Shown in pieces: positions 1 to 8,365 of a stretch of DNA of 50,971 nucleotides. The notes under the pieces are model-generated. The model did no database searches. It was given only the letters and a program-made list of their open reading frames with translations, and was not told the origin of the DNA. Made by a program: the position numbers and the translations under genes. The stretch's first letter is position 1. Every line of letters starts with the position of its first letter. The DNA comes from Rhodococcus sp. EPR-157 (lineage in GTDB: Bacteria; Actinomycetota; Actinomycetes; Mycobacteriales; Mycobacteriaceae). Location: the NCBI RefSeq assembly GCF_001647195.1, contig NZ_LVCV01000176.1, forward strand, positions 1-50,971, in the 5' to 3' direction.

Positions 1-1
1 C

Positions 2-25
2 ACAATGGAAGCGGTGACTCGATGA
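2..25 (+). CDS. C-terminal end of an upstream gene (probable ABC transporter ATPase)
   Basis: An open frame enters from the left edge and stops at TGA 23-25, which overlaps the ATG of the permease gene at 22 in an ATGA arrangement. Only seven residues are visible (TMEAVTR), so the product cannot be recognised. ABC-2 permeases of this kind are normally encoded right after their ATP-binding subunit, and the overlap fits that. The assignment rests on position alone. Confidence 0.35.
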   Translation, partial: TMEAVTR

Positions 26-873
26 GCGCGAAAGGAGTAGCTGTACGAGCAGGGTTGCGGCGCACCCGTATAGAGCTCCGCCAGATGTTCACCGATCCGC
101 AGGGTCTGGCCGCGCTGTTCCTCTTCCCGGCATTGATCATGGTCGCGTTGTTCTTCATGCGTAACGGGACTTTTCAGTCGACCGGTTACGGACTTGCGGT
201 GCTGGCGTTGCCCGGTGTCATGGGTACCATCGTGTTCTTCAACGGTGTGTACACCATCGGTGAGAGCTTCGTGCTCGACCGCGAGGATGGAACACTGTTG
301 CGTGCCAAAGCAACTCCGAACGGAATGATCGGATACTTCATCGGGCGCATCGGCACCAACGCCACTGCCGTCCTGGTTCAGGGGATGGCCGTACTGGGTG
401 CTGGGGCGATCATTGTCGGTGGTGTCTCCTTGGACAGTGCACGATCGTGGATCGTCCTCGTGTGGGTTCTGGTACTGGGACTATTGGCGACGTTGCCGCT
501 CGGTGCGTTGCTCGGGGCAGTCGTGGGCACCGCGCGTGGTCTGTTCTTCGTGACGATGCCGCTGATGTTGGTCGTCGGAGTCTCGGGGATCTTCTATCCG
601 ATCACCGCGCTCCCGGGGTGGTTGCAGAGCATTGCTCAAGTTCTGCCGTGCTACTGGCTCGGACTTGGTTTGCGATCGGCATTGCTGCCCGCGGACGCGG
701 TCGCCATCGAAATCGGCCAGTCGTGGCGCCATCTGGAGACGGCGGGTGTGCTCGGGGCATGGGCCGTCGTCGGACTCGTGTTGGCACCGATAGTGTTGGG
801 ACGCATGGCCAGAAACGAATCCGGTAGCAAGATGGACGAGCGACGAGACAAGGCCCTCGCACGTGCCTACTGA
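22..873 (+). CDS. ABC-2 type transporter permease (drug/daunorubicin-type exporter)
   Basis: This 283-residue integral membrane protein has about six hydrophobic segments. It starts with a short basic N-terminus followed by RIELRQMFTDPQG, the usual entry of ABC-2 permeases. The central GESFVLDREDGTLLRAKATP segment matches the cytoplasmic loop before the third helix, and GIFYPITALPGWLQ is the typical family signature near the fifth helix. It should pair with an ATPase encoded just upstream to export a hydrophobic compound. The start ATG overlaps the upstream stop, and the next gene (XRE regulator) starts inside this one, so all are probably one transcript. The substrate cannot be read from sequence. 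Confidence 0.85.
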   Translation: MSAKGVAVRAGLRRTRIELRQMFTDPQGLAALFLFPALIMVALFFMRNGTFQSTGYGLAVLALPGVMGTIVFFNGVYTIGESFVLDREDGTLLRAKATPNGMIGYFIGRIGTNATAVLVQGMAVLGAGAIIVGGVSLDSARSWIVLVWVLVLGLLATLPLGALLGAVVGTARGLFFVTMPLMLVVGVSGIFYPITALPGWLQSIAQVLPCYWLGLGLRSALLPADAVAIEIGQSWRHLETAGVLGAWAVVGLVLAPIVLGRMARNESGSKMDERRDKALARAY

Positions 874-1105
874 AGTTATCTACAACCGCATCGCGATGCT
901 GCGCGCCGAGCGCGGGATCTCGAGGCGGGAGTTGGCCGACGCCCTCGGTGTGCACTACCAGACCGTCGGCTACCTCGAGCGCGGTGAATACAGCCCGAGC
1001 CTCCATCTCGCGCTGCGGATTGCGGCGTACTTCGAGGTGTCGGTCGAAGTGATCTTCTCGATCGACCCCTTCGCGAGGATCGGGTCCAAGGAGTCCTCTG
1101 CCTGA
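863..1105 (+). CDS. XRE-family helix-turn-helix regulator
   Basis: This 80-residue protein is almost entirely one lambda-repressor-like HTH domain. The sequence from NRIAMLRAERGISRRELAD to GVHYQTVGYLERGEYSPS contains the five-helix core and recognition helix. The tail SVEVIFSIDPF is typical of small regulators linked to ABC-2 exporters. The GTG at 863 lies inside the permease gene and overlaps its stop at 871-873, so translation is probably coupled. By context it likely controls the exporter operon, perhaps with autoregulation; no ligand domain is present. The only alternative start is an internal ATG that would truncate helix 1. Confidence 0.85.
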   Translation: MPTEVIYNRIAMLRAERGISRRELADALGVHYQTVGYLERGEYSPSLHLALRIAAYFEVSVEVIFSIDPFARIGSKESSA

Positions 1106-1134
1106 CGCGTGGTCCCGCCGATACTGTGTTATCT

Positions 1135-1824
1135 ATGACGACCACCCCCCGTGCGCGCGCCAGGGCGCAGACGCTGGCCGACATCACGCGTATCGGTCGC
1201 GATCATCTCGCCGCGGACGGTGCAGCTGCGCTGTCCCTGCGGGCGGTGGCGCGTGATCTCTGTGTCGTGTCCTCGGCGGTGTACCGCTACGTCAAGAGTC
1301 GGGACGAGCTGCTGACCCTCCTCGTCGTCGACGCCTACACCGAACTGGGTGACGCGGTCGACGCCCTGGTCGACGCGGCCGAGAGCCCGGTCGAGAAATT
1401 CCTGGCCCTGGGTCGTGCCGTTCGAAGTTGGGGGCTGAGGGAACCGGCGCGATATGCGTTGCTGTTCGGAAGCCCGGTTCCCGGGTATCACGCGCCGGCC
1501 GAGCAGACGACCGGGCCGGGCACGCGAGTCGTTGTCAAGCTCGTGTCGATCTTCGATGACGCCTCCCGGTCGGGGCGACTGGTCGATAGACCGTCACCGT
1601 CGTCGCTCGCGTCCTTGCACGGCAGCTTCACCGAGATTCGTAACGAATTGGGAACGGAATTGCCCGACGACGCGATTGCCCGCGGAGTGTCGGTGTGGGC
1701 GTCGCTGTTCGGGGCGGTGAGCTTCGACGTCTTCGACCAATACGGCGCGGATACCTTCAGCAGCCGAGACGAGCTGTTCGAGTACCAATTGGCATGTCTG
1801 ATCGAACTCGCAGGGTTGGAGTGA
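1135..1824 (+). CDS. TetR/AcrR family regulator with WHG-type C-terminal domain
   Basis: The 229-residue protein has an N-terminal TetR HTH: LADITRIGRDHLAADGAAALSLRAVA, then SSAVYRYVKSRDELL as the recognition helix and following turn. The C-terminal part, with SWGLREPARYALLFGSPVPGY, matches the TetR_C WHG-type ligand domain common in actinobacteria. I chose ATG 1135 over the in-frame GTG at 1126 because the usual short polar tail precedes the HTH from there. Little leader sequence lies between the upstream gene and this start, so a leaderless transcript is possible. The target is unknown; yqgE follows in the same direction about 60 bp downstream. Confidence 0.85.
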   Translation: MTTTPRARARAQTLADITRIGRDHLAADGAAALSLRAVARDLCVVSSAVYRYVKSRDELLTLLVVDAYTELGDAVDALVDAAESPVEKFLALGRAVRSWGLREPARYALLFGSPVPGYHAPAEQTTGPGTRVVVKLVSIFDDASRSGRLVDRPSPSSLASLHGSFTEIRNELGTELPDDAIARGVSVWASLFGAVSFDVFDQYGADTFSSRDELFEYQLACLIELAGLE

Positions 1825-1887
1825 CACCTATGAACTCGTGCGATTCCTTACGTCACATCCGCTTGTGCGCGGTGCCACAATGTTCCC

Positions 1888-2496
1888 ATGGCGGCGCACG
1901 CGGAAGAACCTGAAGACCAGACGGCATCCGTCGACCAGGGGGTACGGCCAGGGAGCCTGCTGGTGTCGTCGATCGAGCTCGTGGAACCGACGTCCAGACG
2001 TACCGTCATCTACATCATCGAGCACAACGACGCAGGCAGCCTCGGTGTCGTCATCAATCGGCCGAGCGAGACCGCGATCGTGAACGTTCTGCCGAAGTGG
2101 GCGGACCTCGCCGCACGACCGAAGGCTCTTTTCGTCGGCGGCCCCGTGAAGCGCGACTCGGCGCTATGCCTGGCGACCGTTCGCACCGGCGTCGACGTCG
2201 AAGGATTTCCGGGGGTGCGGCGCGTCGACGGGCGTGTGGTCATGGTCGATCTGGATTCCGACCCAGCCGAAATCGCACCGCTCGTCGAAGGTGTCCGAAT
2301 CTTCGCCGGCTATTCGGGCTGGACGCTCGGTCAACTCGAGGGCGAACTCGAACGAGACGACTGGATGGTGGTGTCTGCTCTCGCGTCCGACGTCATCGGG
2401 CCGCCGAAGATAGATCTGTGGGCACATGTTCTGCGGCGCCAGCCGATGCCGCTGGCGATGCTCGCGTCGCATCCGATCGATGTCGAACGGAACTGA
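1888..2496 (+). CDS. YqgE/AlgH family protein (DUF179)
   Basis: The 202-residue protein carries the family hallmarks: GSLLVSS near the N-terminus, VIYIIEHNDAGSLGVVINRPSE, LFVGGPV, and the C-terminal FAGYSGWTLGQLEGELERDDWMV block. YqgE/AlgH proteins are cytosolic and widely conserved; their biochemical role is unsettled (the family was named for an effect on alginate synthesis in Pseudomonas). The Mycobacterium tuberculosis counterpart, as I recall, is Rv0038, three genes before leuS, so this gene marks conserved chromosomal backbone. The start at ATG 1888 gives a normal family length. A palindromic element follows the stop codon. Confidence 0.92.
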   Translation: MAAHAEEPEDQTASVDQGVRPGSLLVSSIELVEPTSRRTVIYIIEHNDAGSLGVVINRPSETAIVNVLPKWADLAARPKALFVGGPVKRDSALCLATVRTGVDVEGFPGVRRVDGRVVMVDLDSDPAEIAPLVEGVRIFAGYSGWTLGQLEGELERDDWMVVSALASDVIGPPKIDLWAHVLRRQPMPLAMLASHPIDVERN

Positions 2497-2514
2497 TGGG
2501 CCTCTGCCCCGTGC

Positions 2515-2617
2515 TGAGGGGGCTCCGCCCCAGTGGCACGAATGAGTGCGCCCCAGGACACTTAACCGCGCCACTGCGGCGGAGCCGCATCTGACCGCGC
2601 ACTGCGGCGGAGCCGCA
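2515..2617. repeat. Dispersed palindromic intergenic element, copy 1
   Basis: Between the convergent yqgE and glutamate decarboxylase genes lies an imperfect palindrome. The left arm contains GGCTCCGCCCCAGTGGCACG and the right arm CTTAACCGCGCCACTGCGGC. Related copies lie at 30038-30110, 33437-33510 and 48057-48131. Here the right arm is partly duplicated (GCGGCGGAGCCGCATC occurs twice, at about 2576 and 2604), and the second copy runs into the stop codon of the minus-strand gene. It can fold as RNA from either strand, so bidirectional termination is plausible. Confidence 0.75.
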
Positions 2618-3997
2618 TCAATGCGCGAAATGCGTCCTCGCCGGATGTCCCTTCCCCGCGGCTGCCGCATCGAGTTGGTCGATCACCTCGCCGATTGCGA
2701 TGCACAGCAACCGTCCCAAGTCTGCGCTGAAACCCTCGCGCACGACGATGCGGAGCACGGCGACGTCCGTTGCATTGTCGGGCATCGTGTACGCCGGTAC
2801 CTGCCAGCCGCGGGCTCGCAGTTCGTGAGAGACGTCGAACACCGTGTAGTGCTGCTTGCCGGTCAACTCGAACGAGATCACCGGGATCGCGCTGCCATCG
2901 GTGATGACATGGAATGCCGGGTGTTCGTCCAGATGACCGCTCACCCGAACTGCTGTGTCGCGCAACGCGTTCATGATATCGGTGTAACCGGATCGGCCGA
3001 GGCGAAGGAAATTGTAGTACTGCCCGATCACCTGATTTCCGGGCCGCGAGAAGTTCAGTGTGAACGTCGGCATGTCTCCGCCGAGGTAGTTGACCCGGAA
3101 CACCAGATCCTCGGGTAGATCCTCAGGAGCACGCCATACCGCGAAACCGATTCCCGGATAGGTCAATCCGTACTTGTGACCGCTCGCGTTGATCGATTTC
3201 ACCCGCGGAAGCCGGAAGTCCCACTCGAGGTGCGGATGCAGGAACGGTACGACGAATCCACCGCTGGCCGCGTCGACGTGAACGGGAATGTCGGGGCCGC
3301 CGCCGGCCGCAAGCGAGTCGAGCATGTCGCAGATCTCCGAGACCGGCTCCAGCTCCCCGGTGAACGTGGTGCCGAGGATCGCGACGACGCCGATGGTGTT
3401 CTCGTCGACGGCTCCCCGAACCTGATCGGGGGTGATGACGTACCGGCCCGGTTCCATCGGCAAGTACTTCGGCTCGACGTCGAAGTAGCGGCAGAACTTC
3501 TCCCAGACGACCTGAACATTGCTTCCCAGAACGAGATTCGGGCGAGTGGTGTCGGCGTCACCGCGTCGTGCTCGCCACCGCCACTTGAGAGCAAGTCCTG
3601 CCAGCATCACCGCTTCGCTCGAACCGATCGTGGACACACCCGTCGCGCTGCCCGGATCTTCGGGGTCGAGTCCCGGCGCGTGGAACAGGTCGGCGACCAT
3701 GTTGACGCAGCGTTCCTCGATCGACGCCGTCGCGGGGTACTCGTCCTTGTCGATCATATTCTTGTCGAACGTTTCCGCCATCAACTTCTCGGCCTGTGGA
3801 TCCATCCACGTCGTGACGAACGTGGCTAGGTTGAGGCGCGAGGAACCGTCGAGCATCAGTTCGTCGTGAATGAAGCGGTACGCCGCCTCCGGATCGAGTT
3901 GCTCGTCCGGCAGCCGGAGCGCAGGTACCGGGTTCGTCGCCAACCGACCGGTGTATGCCGCAGCGATCACTCCGCCAGGATGCTCGATTCGTGCCAC
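2618..3997 (-). CDS. gadB: Glutamate decarboxylase (PLP-dependent)
   Basis: This 459-residue PLP enzyme converts glutamate to GABA and CO2, consuming a proton (acid resistance, GABA metabolism). Diagnostic blocks are LNLATFVTTWMDPQAEKLM, the GSSEAVMLAGLALKWRW segment, HVDAASGGFV (PLP-binding Asp242) and SINASGHKYGL with Lys275 as Schiff-base lysine. Length and order match the bacterial GadB family, and the protein ends in His as some pH-gated GadB enzymes do. The start is a GTG with a good GGAGG eight bases upstream. No glutamate/GABA antiporter lies next to it. It is convergent with yqgE and divergent from the lipase gene. Confidence 0.95.
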   Translation of the reverse strand: MARIEHPGGVIAAAYTGRLATNPVPALRLPDEQLDPEAAYRFIHDELMLDGSSRLNLATFVTTWMDPQAEKLMAETFDKNMIDKDEYPATASIEERCVNMVADLFHAPGLDPEDPGSATGVSTIGSSEAVMLAGLALKWRWRARRGDADTTRPNLVLGSNVQVVWEKFCRYFDVEPKYLPMEPGRYVITPDQVRGAVDENTIGVVAILGTTFTGELEPVSEICDMLDSLAAGGGPDIPVHVDAASGGFVVPFLHPHLEWDFRLPRVKSINASGHKYGLTYPGIGFAVWRAPEDLPEDLVFRVNYLGGDMPTFTLNFSRPGNQVIGQYYNFLRLGRSGYTDIMNALRDTAVRVSGHLDEHPAFHVITDGSAIPVISFELTGKQHYTVFDVSHELRARGWQVPAYTMPDNATDVAVLRIVVREGFSADLGRLLCIAIGEVIDQLDAAAAGKGHPARTHFAH

Positions 3998-4433
3998 GTT
4001 TCCTCCAAGGCAATAGGGGTCCCTTGGACGCTAACGTCGTATCGGAGGCGTCCGCATCATCCTTCGCAGGCGATTTCTGCGGATAGTTCACTCGGCTCAC
4101 GAAATCCTTGGAGCATTCGCGCACACTGTTTGTGAGGGCCTCCAACGACGACGCAGAATGGCAGATCCTTCTCCAGAACTTGCCGAACAGCATAGGAAAA
4201 CTGTTTCGGTGAACTTAGTGTTCCTTCTGGCTCGGCTGACAGCATCGACGCTGCGCCACACGCGGAAGGCAGGGTTTCCGGAGGGGAACCTCGAAGGTCG
4301 TTGTCACGACTGGCTTTTCGTGGAGGTCGCGTGTTTCGGTATGCGACGAAATCGATGCAGTAGCGGCATCTTTGCGCTCACGATTGATCGTGGTCGCGTC
4401 CTTGGATGACCACATGAAGAAAGCGAACGGCCT
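3998..4433. other. 436-bp divergent intergenic region (gadB / lipase)
   Basis: I find no convincing gene here: the short open frames have no ribosome site and no recognisable product. The region must hold the promoters for glutamate decarboxylase (minus) and the secreted lipase (plus). A perfect dyad, CACGAT-TG-ATCGTG, at 4379-4392 lies about 40 bases before the lipase start and is the only clear operator-like site. Composition is less G+C-rich than the flanking genes in places, as expected of a promoter region. Confidence 0.5.
4379..4392. promoter_or_regulatory. Operator-like palindrome upstream of the lipase gene
   Basis: CACGATTGATCGTG is a perfect six-base dyad with a two-base spacer, 41 bases before the lipase ATG. 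A helix-turn-helix dimer could bind it; no regulator gene is adjacent. It could occur by chance. Confidence 0.3.
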
Positions 4434-5618
4434 ATGTCGATCAAGCATGCCCGATCCGGCGGCACAGCGCGGTGGACCGCGACCATCGGAGCAATATCCT
4501 GTGCACTGTTTCTCGCCGGAACCGTCACCGCCACAGCGCAGCCCGCAGTAGAGCCAGCTCCGCCGGCCACGATCACCGAGGACGGCGCGGAGGTTGTGCC
4601 GCCCGAGGGTAGCGAAGAGCAGCGGGTCAAGGCCGAGGACCAGGGCGTCGAGCGACCCAGCATCGACCAAGTCGGCCAGGCCTCCAGCACCTATGACCCG
4701 GAGAGCGAGACCTCCGGCTACGGACCGGTGTTCACCAACTTCATCGCCGGGTTCCTCTACAACGTGGTCAACCCCAACGTCGCCCCGCAGGGTGCGAACG
4801 ATTGGAACTGCAAGCCCACCGCCGCGCACCCCGAACCGGTCGTTTTGCTGCACGGAACGTGGGAGAACGCATTCAACAACTTCTCTCGCATGTCGCCTGC
4901 ACTGAAAGCAGCAGGGCACTGTGTGTTCGCGCTCAACTACGGCGACAGTGACGCCAGCGCTCTGGGCCACGTCCAGTCCGTCCGCGGAACCGGCCCAGTT
5001 ACCGAGAGCGCCAAGGAAATCGCCACCTACGTCGACGCGGTCCTCGCCCGCACCGGCGCCAGCAAGGTGAACATCGTCGGTCACTCGCAGGGCGGCCTGG
5101 TCACCCGTCAGTACCTTCGCTTCGAAGGTGGAGCCAACCCTTCGGATCCGAGCCAGAACAAGGTCAACAAGGTTGTCAGCGTTGCCGGATCCAACCACGG
5201 CACCACGCTCGTCGGTATCGGCACGCTCGGCCGTACCATCAACAACCTCGGCCTGAACGTGCTCGGACTCGTCGGCGCGATCGCCGGTCCTGCCGCATCC
5301 GATCAGGTCATCGACTCACCACTGGTCAAGGCACTCGCTGTCGGTGGGGACACCGAGCCAGGCATCGACTACACCGTGCTCGGTACTCGCTACGATGAGG
5401 TCGTCACCCCGTACGACACGACGTTCCTCGCGGCCGGACCCAATGCGACGGTCAAGAACATCGTGCTCCAGGACGGCTGTGGCATCGACCTGTCCGACCA
5501 TCTCTCGATCTCGGTATCGCTTCGTGCGATCGGCATCGTGAAGAATGCTCTCGACCCGGTCGGCACTCCGGCCAACGCAATTCCCTGCGCGTTCAACTCG
5601 CCGATCACCGGTGGCTGA
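4434..5618 (+). CDS. Secreted lipase/esterase (alpha/beta hydrolase, Lipase_2-like)
   Basis: The 394-residue precursor begins with a basic segment and the hydrophobic ATIGAISCALFLAGTVTATAQ, a Sec signal peptide likely cleaved near residue 36. An acidic, proline-rich linker follows to about residue 95. The catalytic domain has the oxyanion loop VVLLHGTWEN (His140-Gly141) and nucleophile elbow NIVGHSQGG with Ser218. The family His is probably in LSDHLSIS near the C-terminus. It resembles Bacillus LipA/EstA-type and actinobacterial triacylglycerol lipases. It should hydrolyse extracellular esters. It is monocistronic, followed by a strong terminator hairpin at 5645-5681. Confidence 0.88.
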   Translation: MSIKHARSGGTARWTATIGAISCALFLAGTVTATAQPAVEPAPPATITEDGAEVVPPEGSEEQRVKAEDQGVERPSIDQVGQASSTYDPESETSGYGPVFTNFIAGFLYNVVNPNVAPQGANDWNCKPTAAHPEPVVLLHGTWENAFNNFSRMSPALKAAGHCVFALNYGDSDASALGHVQSVRGTGPVTESAKEIATYVDAVLARTGASKVNIVGHSQGGLVTRQYLRFEGGANPSDPSQNKVNKVVSVAGSNHGTTLVGIGTLGRTINNLGLNVLGLVGAIAGPAASDQVIDSPLVKALAVGGDTEPGIDYTVLGTRYDEVVTPYDTTFLAAGPNATVKNIVLQDGCGIDLSDHLSISVSLRAIGIVKNALDPVGTPANAIPCAFNSPITGG

Positions 5619-5644
5619 GTAGGCGCACGAGCCTAGCAGGAGAA

Positions 5645-5681
5645 AGCCCGAGTCCGCCGCGATGTGCGACGGACTCGGGCT
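5645..5681. terminator. Bidirectional rho-independent terminator
   Basis: A 16-bp stem (one mismatch) formed by AGCCCGAGTCCGCCGC and GCGACGGACTCGGGCT encloses a five-base loop, followed by TCTTCC on the plus strand and preceded by AAA-type bases for the minus strand. It sits between the convergent lipase and diguanylate cyclase genes. Confidence 0.85.
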
Positions 5682-5690
5682 CTTCCGGTT

Positions 5691-6854
5691 TCACAGTTGT
5701 GTTGTTGCGGTGCGATTTCCGCCGTCGTATTTGGCGCGGTACATCATGGAGTCAGCGGCCCTTGTCGCCCTCGTGATGACGCTCGGCCCCCCGCTCCACA
5801 GGTCCGACGGGTTGGAGACGATGGCGGCACCGACGCTGACGGTGATCGGGATCGGATCGTCCGGACGGTAGAGGGAACGCCCGACTTCGTAGATCAGATC
5901 GTGTGCGTGTTCGATCGGGCCGGAGAACACGATCAGGAACTCCTCACCGCCCGTCCTGGCCACCACACCGTCGCGTTGGAAGAGCTCGCGCAGTCTCTGC
6001 GACACCGTGACGATGACGTCATCGCCGGCATCGTGTCCGAAGTAGTCGTTCACTGCCTTGAACCTGTCGATATCGACCACCACGACGACGAGCGAGTGTC
6101 CCCGCGCATGGCTACTCGATAGGAGTACGGGAGCTGCGTCGTCGACTCCACGCCTGTTGAGTAGTCCGGTGAGTGGGTCGAGAAGGGATCGTCTGGCATC
6201 GCGGCCGATTGCCGTCCACGCGATGTGAGCGAGAAGGGGAATGGCCGAGTTGATCGCAAAAACTACGAGTCCGCCGGCGATGGCGGTCGGGTTATCCTCC
6301 ACGCTCCACAGGCACGCCCGCACCGTGGTAATGGAGATGATGACGGCGCACCAGGCGAGGTGGGCGAGCAGCCATCGTTGACTCAGAAAGTAGGTGCACA
6401 ACGCGCCGGTGACGACGAACAGACCGGAACCGATGAGTCCGCCGAAGGGTTCGTACAGCACAAGCACCGATGCGAGCCCGACATCGCCGAAGATTGCGAA
6501 CGCGATGAAGTCTCGGCGGGTAGGCAGCGGACCGAAGAACCATCGCAGCGCGACGGCCAACTGGAGCGTCAGGACAAGTCCGACCCACGCCTGGGCCAAC
6601 ATGCTTTGTGGACCCCGCGAACTGAACAACATGAGAATCGATGCTGCGGCGAACAACAGCGTTGCTGCACCGAAGACATTCTGGATGGAGCGGTGCAGTC
6701 CACGGGTCGATCGATGCTTGATGATCCACTCGTAGTCGAACGGTTGCTCGTACCACTCTTGCAGTGCCGTCCACACGGTGTCGGTAGATGGTCGCCGGTG
6801 ACTGGCGCTCTGTCCCTGTCGCCTGCCCACCGGTGGTCCTATGTCGTTCGTCAT
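5691..6854 (-). CDS. Membrane-anchored diguanylate cyclase (GGDEF)
   Basis: The 387-residue protein has a cytosolic N-terminus of about 60 residues, then five to six membrane helices (about 62-215). A GGDEF domain follows, starting at DPLTGLLNRRG (226-236). The catalytic signature is intact as GGEEF at 302-306, and DIDRFKAVNDYFGHDAGD supplies the metal- and substrate-binding residues, so c-di-GMP synthesis from GTP is expected. The RxxD product-inhibition site normally five residues before GGEEF is absent (RDGV is there instead), so I-site feedback is unlikely. The N-terminal membrane module resembles no named sensor I know. It is convergent with the lipase gene. Confidence 0.9.
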   Translation of the reverse strand: MTNDIGPPVGRRQGQSASHRRPSTDTVWTALQEWYEQPFDYEWIIKHRSTRGLHRSIQNVFGAATLLFAAASILMLFSSRGPQSMLAQAWVGLVLTLQLAVALRWFFGPLPTRRDFIAFAIFGDVGLASVLVLYEPFGGLIGSGLFVVTGALCTYFLSQRWLLAHLAWCAVIISITTVRACLWSVEDNPTAIAGGLVVFAINSAIPLLAHIAWTAIGRDARRSLLDPLTGLLNRRGVDDAAPVLLSSSHARGHSLVVVVVDIDRFKAVNDYFGHDAGDDVIVTVSQRLRELFQRDGVVARTGGEEFLIVFSGPIEHAHDLIYEVGRSLYRPDDPIPITVSVGAAIVSNPSDLWSGGPSVITRATRAADSMMYRAKYDGGNRTATTQL

Positions 6855-6928
6855 GGCCTCCGGTCACTACCCCTGTGTCGGTTCAGCCTAACCAGAAAAA
6901 GCGACAGTTAGTTTTGTTTTCGGACGAT

Positions 6929-7885
6929 TCAGCGCTGTGAACAGAGCGTGTTGAGGGTGCCGGCTATGTGTTCTGCGTTGGCTGTCGTGATCGTCAATCT
7001 CTGTCCGTTGGCGAATGTCACGAACACCGCCGGACCTTTGGTTGTCGCGACTGCATAATTCCCACGACCTTTGGAGCGTAAACCCCATCCGCCGAAGTCC
7101 GAGAACGGATCCACCTCGCGTACGGACGCACCGGTGATCTCACCGATCGAATAGTCGAACGCGGACATCCCGAGGCTGCGAACGTGTAGTCCGGCTCGGT
7201 CGACGATCAGCTCGTAGCGCATCAGTGACACAGTCAGGATCGCGAGCGGCGCGAAAATGGCCACCGGCCACCAGGATTCCGACAACCAGCAGGTCAAGGC
7301 TGCAGCCGCTGCGGTGATCGAGAACAGGATCGTGAGTGCGACCCTGCCGGCTCCCAGAGGTTCGACGATGGGGAGATCCAGGTTCGCTGCTCTGGGCAGG
7401 GACGCCGGTGGCGGGGAGTCGGCATCGGTGCGCTCGCGGTAGTCGCGGAGCAGGGATGCTCCGAGGAGCCCCACTGAGAAGCCCACCAGGGTGCCGACGC
7501 CTAGCGCCCACCCTGGCACTTCCACGTTGTCCACCGCGGTCAAGTCGAGTTGTCTTTCGAGGATGGCCAACTGAAGGACGGTGATCAGCCCGACGACGGT
7601 GAGGCCGATCATCAGCATCGTCCGACGCATGATGAGCAGGCCGTGGGCGAGCGCTGCCAGTGCGCTGCACCCGCCGCCGACGAGCACGATGACGATCGCG
7701 AGGGTCCACGCACTCGTGTTGGGGCTCATGAAGCCATCGGGCTGGGTGCCGGACCAGTGCGTTGCAATCTGCTCGGGAAGTCTGGACTTCCAGAGCTCGA
7801 CCGCGATCAGCCCCAGTGCCGCAGCAGCAATCGGAACGACGACGCCGAAAACTACGCCTGCCGGGTCGAATGTCCGCTGCTTCAT
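6929..7885 (-). CDS. DUF1648-domain membrane protein
   Basis: The 318-residue protein begins with a hydrophobic helix and then [20 protein letters not shown], the DUF1648 signature found in SdpI-related immunity and sensor proteins. About five further membrane helices follow to residue 220. The C-terminal soluble part (about 230-318), with [17 protein letters not shown] and [20 protein letters not shown], looks like a small PH-like beta domain. It starts eight bases after a SdpI-like gene ends, so the two are probably cotranscribed. In Bacillus this protein pair type acts in toxin immunity and signalling; whether that holds here is unknown. Confidence 0.7.
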   Translation of the reverse strand: MKQRTFDPAGVVFGVVVPIAAAALGLIAVELWKSRLPEQIATHWSGTQPDGFMSPNTSAWTLAIVIVLVGGGCSALAALAHGLLIMRRTMLMIGLTVVGLITVLQLAILERQLDLTAVDNVEVPGWALGVGTLVGFSVGLLGASLLRDYRERTDADSPPPASLPRAANLDLPIVEPLGAGRVALTILFSITAAAAALTCWLSESWWPVAIFAPLAILTVSLMRYELIVDRAGLHVRSLGMSAFDYSIGEITGASVREVDPFSDFGGWGLRSKGRGNYAVATTKGPAVFVTFANGQRLTITTANAEHIAGTLNTLCSQR

Positions 7886-7893
7886 GATCTACG

Positions 7894-8295
7894 TCAGCTT
7901 GGGGCGCACGCGTCCTTGAGGCTGCAGGAAATACAGGAGTGGCCGCATCCGCCGGTCTCCGGGACGGGTGCTGCAGCGGCGGCACGGGCGCCGATCGAGC
8001 CTCCGACACCTGCGGTCACGAATGCGGCGATCAGGCACGCAACGACTGCGACGACGGCAAATGCTCCGGTCAGCAGCACGGCAGCGGCGCCGCCGATGAA
8101 GAGGAGTAGGGCGGCGGCGGCGTTGGTGGGGCCGGCGACACGATTGGCCATGACGAACGTCTCGTCGTCGCGCATCGACTCGGTTGTCCGGACGCCTGCC
8201 CAGCGGTTACGTGGCAGTTTGCCTGCCAGGCTCGCAGCGGCTACCAGGCCGACGACGAGGGCAAGCACGAACAACAGTATCGACACGACGATCAC
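7894..8295 (-). CDS. SdpI-like small membrane protein with cysteine tail
   Basis: This 133-residue protein starts at GTG 8295. It has an N-terminal helix, then [30 protein letters not shown], the SdpI-family motif between helices, and two more membrane segments (about 56-100). The last 17 residues carry four cysteines (Cys117, 121, 124, 130, spaced Cx3Cx2Cx5C) with His119, a likely metal or disulfide site not usual for SdpI. It is divergent from leuS and upstream of the DUF1648 gene. From synteny it could match the small membrane protein Rv0039c of M. tuberculosis, but I cannot confirm that. Confidence 0.7.
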   Translation of the reverse strand: MIVVSILLFVLALVVGLVAAASLAGKLPRNRWAGVRTTESMRDDETFVMANRVAGPTNAAAALLLFIGGAAAVLLTGAFAVVAVVACLIAAFVTAGVGGSIGARAAAAAPVPETGGCGHSCISCSLKDACAPS

Positions 8296-8365
8296 GGTAG
8301 GTAAGGATACGTCGACTACAGGCCGCGGTACCAGGCGCCCCAGCTCACGCTTTAGGCTGGTAGGT

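Noticed and set aside
7550-8365. In-frame extension of leuS reaching about 270 codons upstream
   Set aside because: It covers the DUF1648 and SdpI-like genes on the other strand, its composition is unlike a synthetase, and known LeuRS proteins start near [11 protein letters not shown].
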